The notes under the pieces: generated by a model | What the model was told of the DNA's origin: nothing | The model's input: only the letters and a program-made list of their open reading frames with translations | Database searches by the model: none | Part shown: in pieces, positions 8,033 through 14,984 of the stretch | How positions within the stretch are numbered: the first letter of the stretch is position 1 | How the letters are laid out: every line of letters starts with the position of its first letter | Translations under genes and position numbers: made by a program | From: Plantactinospora sp. KBS50 | GTDB lineage: Bacteria > Actinomycetota > Actinomycetes > Mycobacteriales > Micromonosporaceae | Direction: 5' to 3' | NCBI RefSeq assembly: GCF_002285795.1 | Contig: NZ_CP022961.1 | Location: 5,646,001-5,710,000 of the forward strand | Length of the DNA stretch: 64,000 nucleotides

Positions 8033-8272
8033 TCAGAAGAGGCCCAACTCCCGCGCCGAGGTCTGGTGTGCCTTCAGCGCGATGGTGCGGGCGGATCGGA
8101 TTGCCTCAGTGCTCGTGTTGCGACGACCGGCCTGAGGCCGACGCATTCGCACCTTGGATAGTGCTTCGTGGATGAGATACATCTCGCTGACTCCGGTTCG
8201 CTGCGGGGAAACGGTCTTCATCTCGTGGGTAGTCACCGGCGCGGTGCCGGCGAGAACGCTGAACAGGGCCAT
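8033..8272 (-). CDS. Small basic protein directly downstream of whiB7
   Basis: 79 residues from an ATG at 8272, only one base after the whiB7 stop codon. The C-terminal half is basic and helical (EALSKVRMRRPQAGRRNTST, then ARTIALKAHQTSARELGLF). The spacing implies translational coupling to whiB7. Third codon positions are less GC-rich than in neighbours, and I do not recognise a family with certainty; similar short basic ORFs next to WhiB7 genes occur in related genera as far as I recall. It is read in the same frame as the N-terminal whiB7 segment, so a long open frame runs through; the frame inside whiB7 is only a shadow. Confidence 0.55.
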   Translation of the reverse strand: MALFSVLAGTAPVTTHEMKTVSPQRTGVSEMYLIHEALSKVRMRRPQAGRRNTSTEAIRSARTIALKAHQTSARELGLF

Positions 8273-8273
8273 G

Positions 8274-8638
8274 TCAGGCCGCCAGCCGGACGCTGCTGCG
8301 AGGCGCGGCGGCAGCGCTGTTCGCCAACCGCGTCTCGGTCTCGACCCGCAGGGCCGCGTCCCGAGCGGCGTCCTCCTTGCGTGGCCGGCCACGGGGCCGC
8401 TTGCGCGGAACGACCGCGCCACGCTCGAAGATCTCGCCACCCCAGACACCCCACGGCTCGGCCCGGTCGACCGCACCAGCCAGGCACTCCAGTCGCAGCG
8501 GGCAGTCCCCGCACATCGACTTGGCGAGTTCCAGCTCGGCGGGCGAGTCGGAGAACCACAGGTCGGGGTCGAACTTCCGGCAGGGCAGGTTCGCCTCCAG
8601 CTCGACCTGCTGGTCGAGGGGGCCAACGCCAGACTCAT
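8274..8638 (-). CDS. whiB7: WhiB7-type Fe-S transcription factor (frameshifted near the start)
   Basis: About 121 residues. The protein carries four cysteines for a [4Fe-4S] cluster (LPCRKFDPDLWF, then CGDCPLRLEC), the WhiB turn AEPWGVWGGEIF and the WhiB7-specific AT-hook RKRPRGRPRK. WhiB7 binds the principal sigma factor and activates intrinsic multidrug resistance genes. The ATG at 8638 has a good ribosome binding site (agagaggtga) and encodes MSLALAP, but the frame then shifts. Adding one base to the five-G run at 8618-8622 (C run on the coding strand) joins MSLALAP to LDQQVELEANLPCRK. The body frame has a TGA just upstream and no start codon of its own, so the break needs explaining. A long Ala/Ser/Arg tail follows the AT-hook. 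Confidence 0.88.
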
Positions 8639-8698
8639 CGCCCGGTCACCTCTCTCTCGATCGATCTCGTGGATCGCTGTAAGTGCCGTACAAACACT

Positions 8699-8734
8699 GA
8701 GGCCGCGGATCCCGGTAGCGGGTTCCGCGGCCTC
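8699..8734 (-). terminator. Attenuator-like hairpin in the whiB7 leader
   Basis: On the minus strand GAGGCCGCGG pairs with CCGCGGCCTC (10 bp), extended by an A-T pair and an inner CCCG/CGGG stem with a short loop. The minus-strand sequence just after it is cagtgtttgta, relatively T-rich. It lies about 60 bases upstream of the whiB7 ATG, between a candidate upstream ORF and the gene. This fits the known control of whiB7/wblC by transcription attenuation in mycobacteria and Streptomyces. Confidence 0.65.
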
Positions 8735-8757
8735 GAGGTGAGCCGGTGGCCTGTGGA

Positions 8758-9018
8758 TCAGACCGGTGGTCTACCTCGAGGTGGAACGCCGCGGGCGCCC
8801 ATGGCCGGCTTGCTGGCCGGATCGCCCTTACCCGCGAACCCATTGGTCCCCTGAACTCCTGCGAGCGGCCGGACCAGAAGCCACTCGCACCGCGCGGACA
8901 CCTGGTGCGCCTGCGGAGCCCACGGAGTGCCGGCGATCGGAGTCATCCGGGCGCCCGGCATCGGAGCGAGGGCAGCAGGCAGCGCCGTGGGCCGCTCGTA
9001 CGAGTACGTCGTTGCCAC
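8758..9018 (-). CDS. Candidate upstream ORF in the whiB7 leader
   Basis: 86 codons from a GTG at 9018 preceded by a strong ribosome binding site (taggaggcgattccg). It ends at 8758, 24 bases before the leader hairpin. The sequence opens MATTYSYERPTALPAALAPM and is rich in Pro/Ala/Arg with no recognisable domain. Its position suggests that its translation couples ribosome stalling to read-through of the hairpin. Known whiB7 upstream ORFs are generally shorter, so only the first part may matter. It may equally be a chance ORF. Confidence 0.4.
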   Translation of the reverse strand: MATTYSYERPTALPAALAPMPGARMTPIAGTPWAPQAHQVSARCEWLLVRPLAGVQGTNGFAGKGDPASKPAMGARGVPPRGRPPV

Positions 9019-9101
9019 CGGAATCGCCTCCTACTCTTCGCTCGTAACCAACGTCGACCCACCCCGTAAGCAGCGCAAACGACGCCGCTCGTCGAGGTGT
9101 G

Positions 9102-9122
9102 CCCTGAGGCTATGCCTCAGGG
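9102..9122 (-). terminator. Hairpin terminator of uvrD2
   Basis: Perfect 9-bp stem (CCCTGAGGC with GCCTCAGGG) with a 3-base loop, 20 bases after the uvrD2 stop on the minus strand. Confidence 0.75.
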
Positions 9123-9142
9123 CCGGGCAAGGGCAAACGGTT

Positions 9143-11308
9143 TTACGGCTCGTTCGGGGAAGTTTTTTCCGGAGCCAGATCGTCGACCGCCGCACCGGCC
9201 ACGAGGGCCAGCACCGAGTCGCCGTAGAGCCCGAGCTTGCGCGGCCCGATGCCGGCGATCGCCAGCAGTTCCTCCGGCCGTTCGGGCTTGCGTTCGGCCA
9301 GCGCCGTCAGGGTGGCGTCGGTGAAGACGACGTACGCCGGCACCTGCTGGGCGCCGGCGACCCGGATCCGCCACTCGCGCAACCGCTCGAACAGGTCCTC
9401 GTCGAGGTCGGACGGGCAGCCGGCGCACCGGCCGAGCTTGCGGTCCGTCCCGGCCAGCAGCGTGGCGCCGCAGACCCGGCAGGACACCGCCCGGGTCCGC
9501 CGCCGCTCGGCCCGGGTGCCGCCGGCGGCGCCCGCCGGGCCGCCGCGCTCGCCGCCCGAGCGGTCGAGCTGGGGCAGGAACCGGCAGGGCCGGCGGGCGC
9601 GGCCGCCGGGCGAGCGGGCGGAGCCGTAGGAGAGCCACAGCCACTCCCGCGCCCGGGTCACCCCCACGTAGAGCAGGCGCCGCTCCTCCTCGACCTGGTC
9701 CGGGGTCCGGGCGTACGAGGTGGGCAGCGTGCCGTCGGCGAGGCCGACCAGGAACACCGCGTCCCACTCCAGGCCCTTCGCCGAGTGCAGTGAGGCGAGC
9801 GTCACACCCTCGACCGTGGGTGCGTGCTGTTCGGCGGCCCGGCGCTGCAACTCCGCGCAGAAGTCGGCCAGGCTCACCGACCGCTCCACCGTGGCGGCCT
9901 CGCCGATCGGCAGCACCACCGGGCTGGCCGCGTACTCCTCGGCGAGCTGGACCAGGGCGGACAGCGCCTCCCAGCGTTCCCGCGCCGCACCGCCCGGCGG
10001 CGGTGCGTCCGGCGCCCAGCCCACCGCGGCGAGCGCCTCGGTGACGGCGCCGACCAGCGGCGTCTCGCCGGGGGTGCTCCGGGTCGCCGCCCGCAGCGCC
10101 ACCATCGCCTGCCGCACCTCGGGCCGCTCGAAGAACCGCTCCGCGCCGTGCACCAGGTACGGCACCGCGGCCTCGGCGAACGCCTTCTCGTACGCCTCGG
10201 ACTGCGCGTTCGTGCGGAACAGCACCGCGATCTCCCGGGCCGGGGTCCCGGCGTCGATGAGCTGCCGGCACCGGGCGGCCACCGCGGCCGCCTCGGCCGG
10301 CTCGTCGGTGAAGATCCGTACGTCGGGCTCCGGGCCGGCCGGGCGCTGCCCGCGCAACTCCAGCCGCAGCCGCGCCTCGACCCCCCGGGCCTGCTGGATC
10401 ACCGTGTTGGCCAGTCCCACCACCTGCGGGGTGGAGCGGTAGTCGCGGACCAGCCGGACCACCACGGCGTTGCGTCGGTGCCGGGGGAAGTCGACCAGGT
10501 AGCTGGAGGTGGCGCCGGTGAACGAGTAGATCGTCTGGCTGGCGTCGCCCACCACGGTCACGTCGTCCCGGCCGCCGAGCCACGCCTCCAGCAGCCGCTG
10601 CTGGAGCGGGTTCACGTCCTGGTACTCGTCCACCACGAAGTGCCGGTACTGCGCCCGGACCTGTTCGGCCACGTCCGGATGCTCCTCGATCCCCCAGACC
10701 GCCGCACGCAGCATGTCCTCGAAGTCGATCACGCCGTTGCCGCGTTTGATCTGCTCGTACCCGGCGAACACCTCGGCCACCTTGGTCGCGTCGAACGGCG
10801 TCTCCCGGGCCGACTTGGCGGCCGCCACGGCGTACTCGGACGGCTCCACCAGCGACGACTTGGCCCACTCGATCTCGCCGGCCAGGTCCCGCGCGGCGGC
10901 CCGGTCGGTGCGCAGCCCGGACCGGGCCGCGGCCAGGGTGACCAGCCGGACCTTGCTGTCGAGCAGTTCGGGCATGGCCCGGCCGTCCAGCAGCCGGGGG
11001 GCGAAGTACCGGACCTGGCGCAGCGCCGCCGCGTGGAAGGTCCGGGCCTGCACACCGGCCGCGCCGAGGGCCGCGAGCCGGGCCCGCATCTCGGCCGCGG
11101 CCCGCGCCGTGAAGGTCACCGCGAGCACGTGCCGGGCCGCGATCTGGCCGGTCAGGGCCCGGTACGCGATCCGCGAGGTGATCGCCCTGGTCTTTCCCGT
11201 GCCCGCACCGGCCAGCACGCAGACCGGACCCGGGGGTGCGGTCACCGCCGTACGCTGCTCCGGGTCGAGTCCGTCCAGTACCCGGTCCACCGCTGAGTTC
11301 GCCACCAC
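9143..11308 (-). CDS. uvrD2: UvrD2-type superfamily I DNA helicase
   Basis: 721 residues from a GTG at 11308. Walker A is VLAGAGTGKTRA near residue 32, Walker B VVDEYQDVN, motif III/IV region TVVGDASQTIYSFTGA, and motif VI LLYVGVTRARE. A tetracysteine element (CRVCG and CAGC) follows in the C-terminal part, then an HRDC-like domain (AIAGIGPRKLGLYGDSVLALV). This matches actinobacterial UvrD2, a 3'-5' helicase with HRDC and zinc modules that is essential in M. tuberculosis (Rv3198c). It probably acts in DNA repair and replication. It lies divergent to the mycoredoxin gene and upstream of whiB7 with its own terminator, so the two are probably separate transcripts. Confidence 0.93.
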   Translation of the reverse strand: MVANSAVDRVLDGLDPEQRTAVTAPPGPVCVLAGAGTGKTRAITSRIAYRALTGQIAARHVLAVTFTARAAAEMRARLAALGAAGVQARTFHAAALRQVRYFAPRLLDGRAMPELLDSKVRLVTLAAARSGLRTDRAAARDLAGEIEWAKSSLVEPSEYAVAAAKSARETPFDATKVAEVFAGYEQIKRGNGVIDFEDMLRAAVWGIEEHPDVAEQVRAQYRHFVVDEYQDVNPLQQRLLEAWLGGRDDVTVVGDASQTIYSFTGATSSYLVDFPRHRRNAVVVRLVRDYRSTPQVVGLANTVIQQARGVEARLRLELRGQRPAGPEPDVRIFTDEPAEAAAVAARCRQLIDAGTPAREIAVLFRTNAQSEAYEKAFAEAAVPYLVHGAERFFERPEVRQAMVALRAATRSTPGETPLVGAVTEALAAVGWAPDAPPPGGAARERWEALSALVQLAEEYAASPVVLPIGEAATVERSVSLADFCAELQRRAAEQHAPTVEGVTLASLHSAKGLEWDAVFLVGLADGTLPTSYARTPDQVEEERRLLYVGVTRAREWLWLSYGSARSPGGRARRPCRFLPQLDRSGGERGGPAGAAGGTRAERRRTRAVSCRVCGATLLAGTDRKLGRCAGCPSDLDEDLFERLREWRIRVAGAQQVPAYVVFTDATLTALAERKPERPEELLAIAGIGPRKLGLYGDSVLALVAGAAVDDLAPEKTSPNEP

Positions 11309-11385
11309 AGCTAGGAATCATGGCAGCCCGCCCCGACGTTGCAGCGGATAGCCTGTCCGGCGGACCGAACACGGGAGGATCCCCC

Positions 11386-11628
11386 ATGCTGACCATGTAC
11401 TCGACGCCCTGGTGCGGCTACTGCCACCGGCTCAAGTCGCAGTTCGACCGGGAGGGCATCGGTTACCGGGTCGTGGACATCGAGCGGGATCCGGCCGCCG
11501 CGGAGTACGTGATGAGCGTGAACGGCGGCAACCAGACCGTCCCGACGATCCGGTTCGAGGACGGCTCGGCGCTGACGAACCCGTCGATCAAGCAGGTCAA
11601 GGAGCGGCTGGCCAGCATCGCCGGCTGA
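11386..11628 (+). CDS. mrx1: Mycoredoxin (glutaredoxin-like, mycothiol-dependent)
   Basis: 80 residues starting at the ATG 11386, with a ribosome binding site (gggagga) seven bases upstream. Thioredoxin fold of glutaredoxin type: active site CGYC in STPWCGYCHRLK, cis-Pro motif TVPTIRF and the C-terminal NPSIKQVKERL helix. Mycoredoxin-1 reduces mycothiol mixed disulfides in actinobacteria. A mycothiol biosynthesis gene (mshB) is also in this window. It is divergent from uvrD2 as in M. tuberculosis (Rv3198A next to Rv3198c). Confidence 0.92.
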   Translation: MLTMYSTPWCGYCHRLKSQFDREGIGYRVVDIERDPAAAEYVMSVNGGNQTVPTIRFEDGSALTNPSIKQVKERLASIAG

Positions 11629-11980
11629 ACCGGCGTACCGGCCCACGGCCGGATGCGGGTCGGGTAGGCGCCCGGCCCGGGGTCTCGCGGCGTCCGTCTC
11701 AGGCGGGCGCCGCGACTCGCGTCGCTAATCCGTCATTTGGCTTTCGCCGCAGACCACCACGTTCGCCATCATCCCGGCGTTCTAGAAACTGTCGGGACAT
11801 CCCAGGGCGAGCGGGGTGCTGGCTGGTTTTCCGACTGCCCCGCAACGACCAGACACGCGGGCGGAGACGGAAGATGCGGCAGAATGGCCGCCCACATACT
11901 TACCGTGGGGGGCGCGTTTCGGAGGGTGATCAACCTTTCGAGCGCCCGGGGATTAGACGATCGATCGAAAGAGAGATCCC
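11629..11980. other. Intergenic spacer upstream of the XRE regulator
   Basis: About 350 bases with no convincing gene. A GC-rich start that could fold (ggcgcccggcccgggg near 11665) gives way to a lower-GC stretch near 11735-11800. Close to the XRE gene, CAGAAT at about 11881 could be a -10 box. The palindrome-like gacgatcgatcg at about 11956 lies just before the start codon and could be an operator. Confidence 0.45.
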
Positions 11981-12964
11981 ATGCCTCCTCAACAGCAGAG
12001 TCCGATCCGCCGCCGCATCCGGCTGGGCACGGAGCTGCGCCGGCACCGCGAGGCCGCCGGGTTGACCGGCGATCAGGTCATCGAGCGGATCGGTTGGGCC
12101 TCGGCGTCCAAGCTGTCCCGGCTGGAGAACGGACGCAGCCGGCCGGAGCTGCGGGACGTACACGACCTGCTGGACATCTACGGGGTGACCGGCACCGAAC
12201 GCGGCGAGCTGCTCGACATCACCCGGGACGCCCGGGACATGCGCTCGTGGCTGCGCCGCTATCCGACCATGACCGCCCGGCAACGGCAGTACGCCGAGCT
12301 TGAGGCCGGGTGCGCGGAGATCCGGGAGTACAGCCCGGTGATCATTCCGGGGTTGTTGCAGACCCAGGAGTACGCCCGGGTCCGGTTCGTCTCGTCGCAG
12401 CCGCTGCACGAGCCGGACGAGTCCGACGCGGGCGGCGCGGACGACCCGGACACCGAGGTGCTGGCCCGGCTGGCCCGGCAGACGCTGCTCAACGAGGACG
12501 ACGAGCGGCCGGACTACACGGCGATCATCGAGGAGGCCGCGCTGGGCTTCCGGGCCGGTGCGCCGGAGGTGATCCGCGGCCAGTTGACCCGGCTGTGCCA
12601 ACTGGCCACCCTGCCGCACGTCACGATCCAGATCCTGCCGCAGGACGCCCTGATGCCGGGCTACTACCTGCCGCACACCGGCTTCTCGCTCTACCGCTTC
12701 GCGGACCCGCGGGACCCGGAAACGGTGGCTATAGAGGGACTTTCCCTGAATTTCATGGTTTCGGAGCGTAAAGAACTCAACGGCTATAAAGTGCTGTTCG
12801 AGTGGCTGCAAGCGGCGGCACTCTCGGCCGACGCCACACTGTCGTGGTTGGCCGATGCGGCGGGTCGTGGTTCCGGCTGTACCGACTCCGGAGCCCGGGT
12901 ACGGGGCGCCGCACTACCGCCGCCCCAACGCAACCCGCGTGTCGACCGGCTCACAGAGCAGTGA
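11981..12964 (+). CDS. XRE helix-turn-helix regulator with DUF5753 domain
   Basis: 327 residues from ATG 11981, with an agagagat ribosome binding site. The N-terminal HTH (residues about 10-70) contains ELRRHREAAGLTGDQVIERI and SKLSRLENGRSRPE. The rest is the DUF5753 effector-like domain (EYSPVIIPGLLQTQEYAR; TIQILPQDALMPGYYLPHTG). These regulators are abundant in Actinobacteria and usually pair with a DUF397 protein, as here 73 bases downstream. Targets are unknown; some such pairs affect development and antibiotic production in Streptomyces. The C-terminal 40 residues are Arg/Pro/Gly-rich and unconserved. Confidence 0.92.
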   Translation: MPPQQQSPIRRRIRLGTELRRHREAAGLTGDQVIERIGWASASKLSRLENGRSRPELRDVHDLLDIYGVTGTERGELLDITRDARDMRSWLRRYPTMTARQRQYAELEAGCAEIREYSPVIIPGLLQTQEYARVRFVSSQPLHEPDESDAGGADDPDTEVLARLARQTLLNEDDERPDYTAIIEEAALGFRAGAPEVIRGQLTRLCQLATLPHVTIQILPQDALMPGYYLPHTGFSLYRFADPRDPETVAIEGLSLNFMVSERKELNGYKVLFEWLQAAALSADATLSWLADAAGRGSGCTDSGARVRGAALPPPQRNPRVDRLTEQ

Positions 12965-13037
12965 GCGCTCCGGTGGGCGCACGGAAGCCGGGTCGCCGGT
13001 CGCTCGCCCTGTACAGCATGGAGACCAGGAGTACCTC

Positions 13038-13280
13038 ATGAACGAAACCCGGACCCTGATGCCCGCCCTCGGCGAGGACACGCTGCTGGCCGCACCCTGG
13101 CGGACCAGTTCCCGCAGCCAGACCTCCAACTGTGTGGAGGTCGCCCCGCTCGGTGGCGGCACGGACCCGGTTGCCCTCCGGGACAGCAAGGACCGGCGTG
13201 GACCCGTACTGATCTTCGGTCGTACCCAGTGGACCGACTTCATCGCCAGCGCCAAGGACGGCGAGTTCGACCTGAACTAG
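13038..13280 (+). CDS. DUF397 protein paired with the XRE regulator
   Basis: 80 residues from ATG 13038. Typical DUF397 features: PWRTSSRSQTSNCVEVAPL, then ALRDSKDRRGPVLIF and a final TQWTDFIASAKDGEFDL. These small proteins nearly always follow XRE/DUF5753 genes and are thought to act with them, possibly as a regulated partner. The pair may be co-transcribed, with a gaccaggag ribosome binding site before the start. Confidence 0.92.
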   Translation: MNETRTLMPALGEDTLLAAPWRTSSRSQTSNCVEVAPLGGGTDPVALRDSKDRRGPVLIFGRTQWTDFIASAKDGEFDLN

Positions 13281-13326
13281 TGTCCTGCGGGGTCTCGGCG
13301 GAGCGGGATCCACAAGACACACCCTC

Positions 13327-13375
13327 GGGTCCGTGTCGAAGTCCTCGGCTCGACCGAGGGCTTCGACACGGACCC
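13327..13375 (+). terminator. Long hairpin terminator after the DUF397 gene
   Basis: GGGTCCGTGTCGAAG pairs with CTTCGACACGGACCC, continued inward by a T-G wobble and CCTCGG/CCGAGG, leaving a 5-base loop. It starts 47 bases after the stop codon. Confidence 0.75.
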
Positions 13376-13547
13376 CAGGACGCGTTCCGGCTGTTGAGGG
13401 CCGCCGGTTCCCCGATCGGGAGCCGGCGGCCCTCCGGCCGTCGGGCTCCCGATGGCCGACCGGGTTCACCCGATCGGGTGTTCATGCAGTCGATCGAGGC
13501 CACCGACTTGCCTGGGACCCGAAGCGGCGTGACCATATTTCAGGAAC

Positions 13548-13564
13548 TCGTGGAAGTTCCACGA
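13548..13564. promoter_or_regulatory. 17-bp palindrome, candidate operator
   Basis: TCGTGGAAgTTCCACGA, a perfect inverted repeat around a central G, lies 30 bases upstream of the ATG at 13594. Its size and position fit a repressor site for that small gene; the regulator is unknown. Confidence 0.5.
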
Positions 13565-13593
13565 AACGCGACTCGGTTTCCTCGGAGCCACTC

Positions 13594-13869
13594 ATGCGGT
13601 TTCTGGTCGTACGCACCGAAATCAGCGCAGCCGCCGACGATGACCTCGCCGCCGCCCTCGCCAACGGCGGGCGGCTGCGGGACGAACAGGACCACCCGGA
13701 GCCACGCCGGCAGACCGTGCGGGCCGACGACCGGGACGCCGCCCTCGGGCTGGCCCGCGCGCTGTCCACCGTCGGCGCCGTGCGATCAGGACGGCAGCGG
13801 GTGAAGGTGTTGCCGCTGGGCACCCCCGAGGAGCATCGACGCCGGCCGGCGGTACGAGCGCCCGGCTGA
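13594..13869 (+). CDS. Small hypothetical protein
   Basis: 91 residues from ATG 13594 with a ggag ribosome binding site. The start MRFLVVRTEISAAADDDL and high third-position GC suggest it is real. The middle is charged (EQDHPEPRRQTVRADDRD) and the end Arg-rich. No family was recognised. It is preceded by the hairpin-rich spacer and a 17-bp palindrome, and is convergent to nudC with a shared terminator. Confidence 0.6.
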   Translation: MRFLVVRTEISAAADDDLAAALANGGRLRDEQDHPEPRRQTVRADDRDAALGLARALSTVGAVRSGRQRVKVLPLGTPEEHRRRPAVRAPG

Positions 13870-13932
13870 CGACCGTCGCCGGCCGGTCGGCTCCCCCGCC
13901 GCGCACCATCCGGGCCGGCCAGCGACGGCAGG

Positions 13933-13982
13933 AAATCCTGGTCCGCGACCGCCGCGGCAACGGCGGCCGCGGACCAGGATTT
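13933..13982. terminator. Bidirectional terminator between convergent genes
   Basis: A 15-bp outer stem (AAATCCTGGTCCGCG with its exact complement), one A/C mismatch, and a 6-bp inner stem (CCGCCG/CGGCGG) around a 6-base loop. The outer AAA/TTT gives a T tract on both strands. Confidence 0.9.
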
Positions 13983-13994
13983 GCCCCGCGCCGA

Positions 13995-14984
13995 TCAGGC
14001 CGCCTGACCGGCGACCCAGAGTTCCACCAGGTACCGCGCGATCGACGACGGTGGCGGCAGCAGCACGCCCGCGCCGTCGCCCCCGTCCGCCCAGCCGCCG
14101 GCGAGCACCGCGGCGATCTCCCGTTGGCCGAACCAGCGGGCCCGGTCGATCTCGCGTGGATCGACCCGGATGCGCTCGGCCGGGTCCGCCCGGGCGAAGA
14201 AGCCGAGCATCAGCGAGCCCGGGAACGGCCACGACTGGCTGCCGGCGTAGCTGACCGAGGTGACCGCGACGCCGACCTCCTCGGCCACCTCCCGCCGCAC
14301 GGCCGCCTCGGCCGACTCGCCCGGTTCGACGTACCCGGCCAGGCAGGAGAAGCGGCGCGACCCCGCCACGTCCGCCCAGCCCGTGTTGTGGCCGAGCAGG
14401 CACCGGCCGTCCGGGCCGGCCACCCCGTCGTGCACCAGCACGATCATCGCCGGGTCGGTACGCGGCCACATCTCCTGCCCGTCCTGCTCCACCCGCGACC
14501 AGCCGCCGCCGGCCGGCACGGTGGGCCGGCCGGTCAGCGGCGAGAAGGCGTGCCGGGCGTGCCAGTTGACCAGCGCCACCGCGGTGGTGAGCAGCCCGGC
14601 GTCCCGGTCCGAGAGCAGGTGCCCGACGTCGCGCAGCCGCGCCTGTTCGGCGCCGGGCAGCGCGGGCAGCGGGGCGTCCAGCGCGAACACCGGTGTCCCG
14701 TCCGCGTCGACCCCGAGGAAGAGCCGGTCGGCCGGCTCGTGTTCGGCCACCCCGGTCGCCTCGGACAGCACCAGTTCGGGTCGGCCGCCGGCGGCGGTGA
14801 CCAGCACCCGGCCGCCGTTCACCACGTCCACCAGCAGCACCCGGCCGCGCCGCCAGGCGGCGGCCAGCCAGTCCGCATCGGTACGCCGGTGCGCCGCGCG
14901 GTCCAGCACGGCCCGGGCCAGCGGGGGCAGCCTCTCCGGCCCGGTCGCCGGTGCCGGCCCGGCGGGGTCCGGCGGGGCGGTCAC
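13995..14984 (-). CDS. nudC: NudC-like NAD(+)/capped-RNA diphosphatase (Nudix), zinc ribbon lost
   Basis: 329 residues. The Nudix box GYVEPGESAEAAVRREVAEE is intact, and the NudC signature SQSWPFPGS follows it. The family hydrolyses NAD(H) and removes NAD caps from RNA. The CPxCG zinc-ribbon half expected before the Nudix domain is replaced by HAFSPLTGRPTV, without cysteines, so the zinc ribbon is degenerate. The GTG start overlaps the stop of the upstream M16 gene (GTGA), indicating a three-gene operon. The C-terminus ends a few bases from the bidirectional terminator. Confidence 0.85.
   Translation of the reverse strand: MTAPPDPAGPAPATGPERLPPLARAVLDRAAHRRTDADWLAAAWRRGRVLLVDVVNGGRVLVTAAGGRPELVLSEATGVAEHEPADRLFLGVDADGTPVFALDAPLPALPGAEQARLRDVGHLLSDRDAGLLTTAVALVNWHARHAFSPLTGRPTVPAGGGWSRVEQDGQEMWPRTDPAMIVLVHDGVAGPDGRCLLGHNTGWADVAGSRRFSCLAGYVEPGESAEAAVRREVAEEVGVAVTSVSYAGSQSWPFPGSLMLGFFARADPAERIRVDPREIDRARWFGQREIAAVLAGGWADGGDGAGVLLPPPSSIARYLVELWVAGQAA

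Larger units (their letters stand above)
13281..13593. other. Hairpin-rich spacer between the DUF397 and small unknown genes
   Basis: Contains four successive inverted repeats. The first (13327-13375) has a continuous 22-bp stem including one G-U pair. The second (13396-13434) has a 17-bp stem. The third (13435-13458) pairs 11 bases across a 2-base spacer. The fourth is a 12-bp palindrome (13468-13479). No gene was recognised. The first two hairpins could terminate the XRE/DUF397 transcript. Confidence 0.75.

Noticed and set aside
13333-13869. Longer in-frame start for the small gene at 13594
   Set aside because: The extension would translate the hairpin array, with poor coding bias; the ATG at 13594 has a ribosome binding site.
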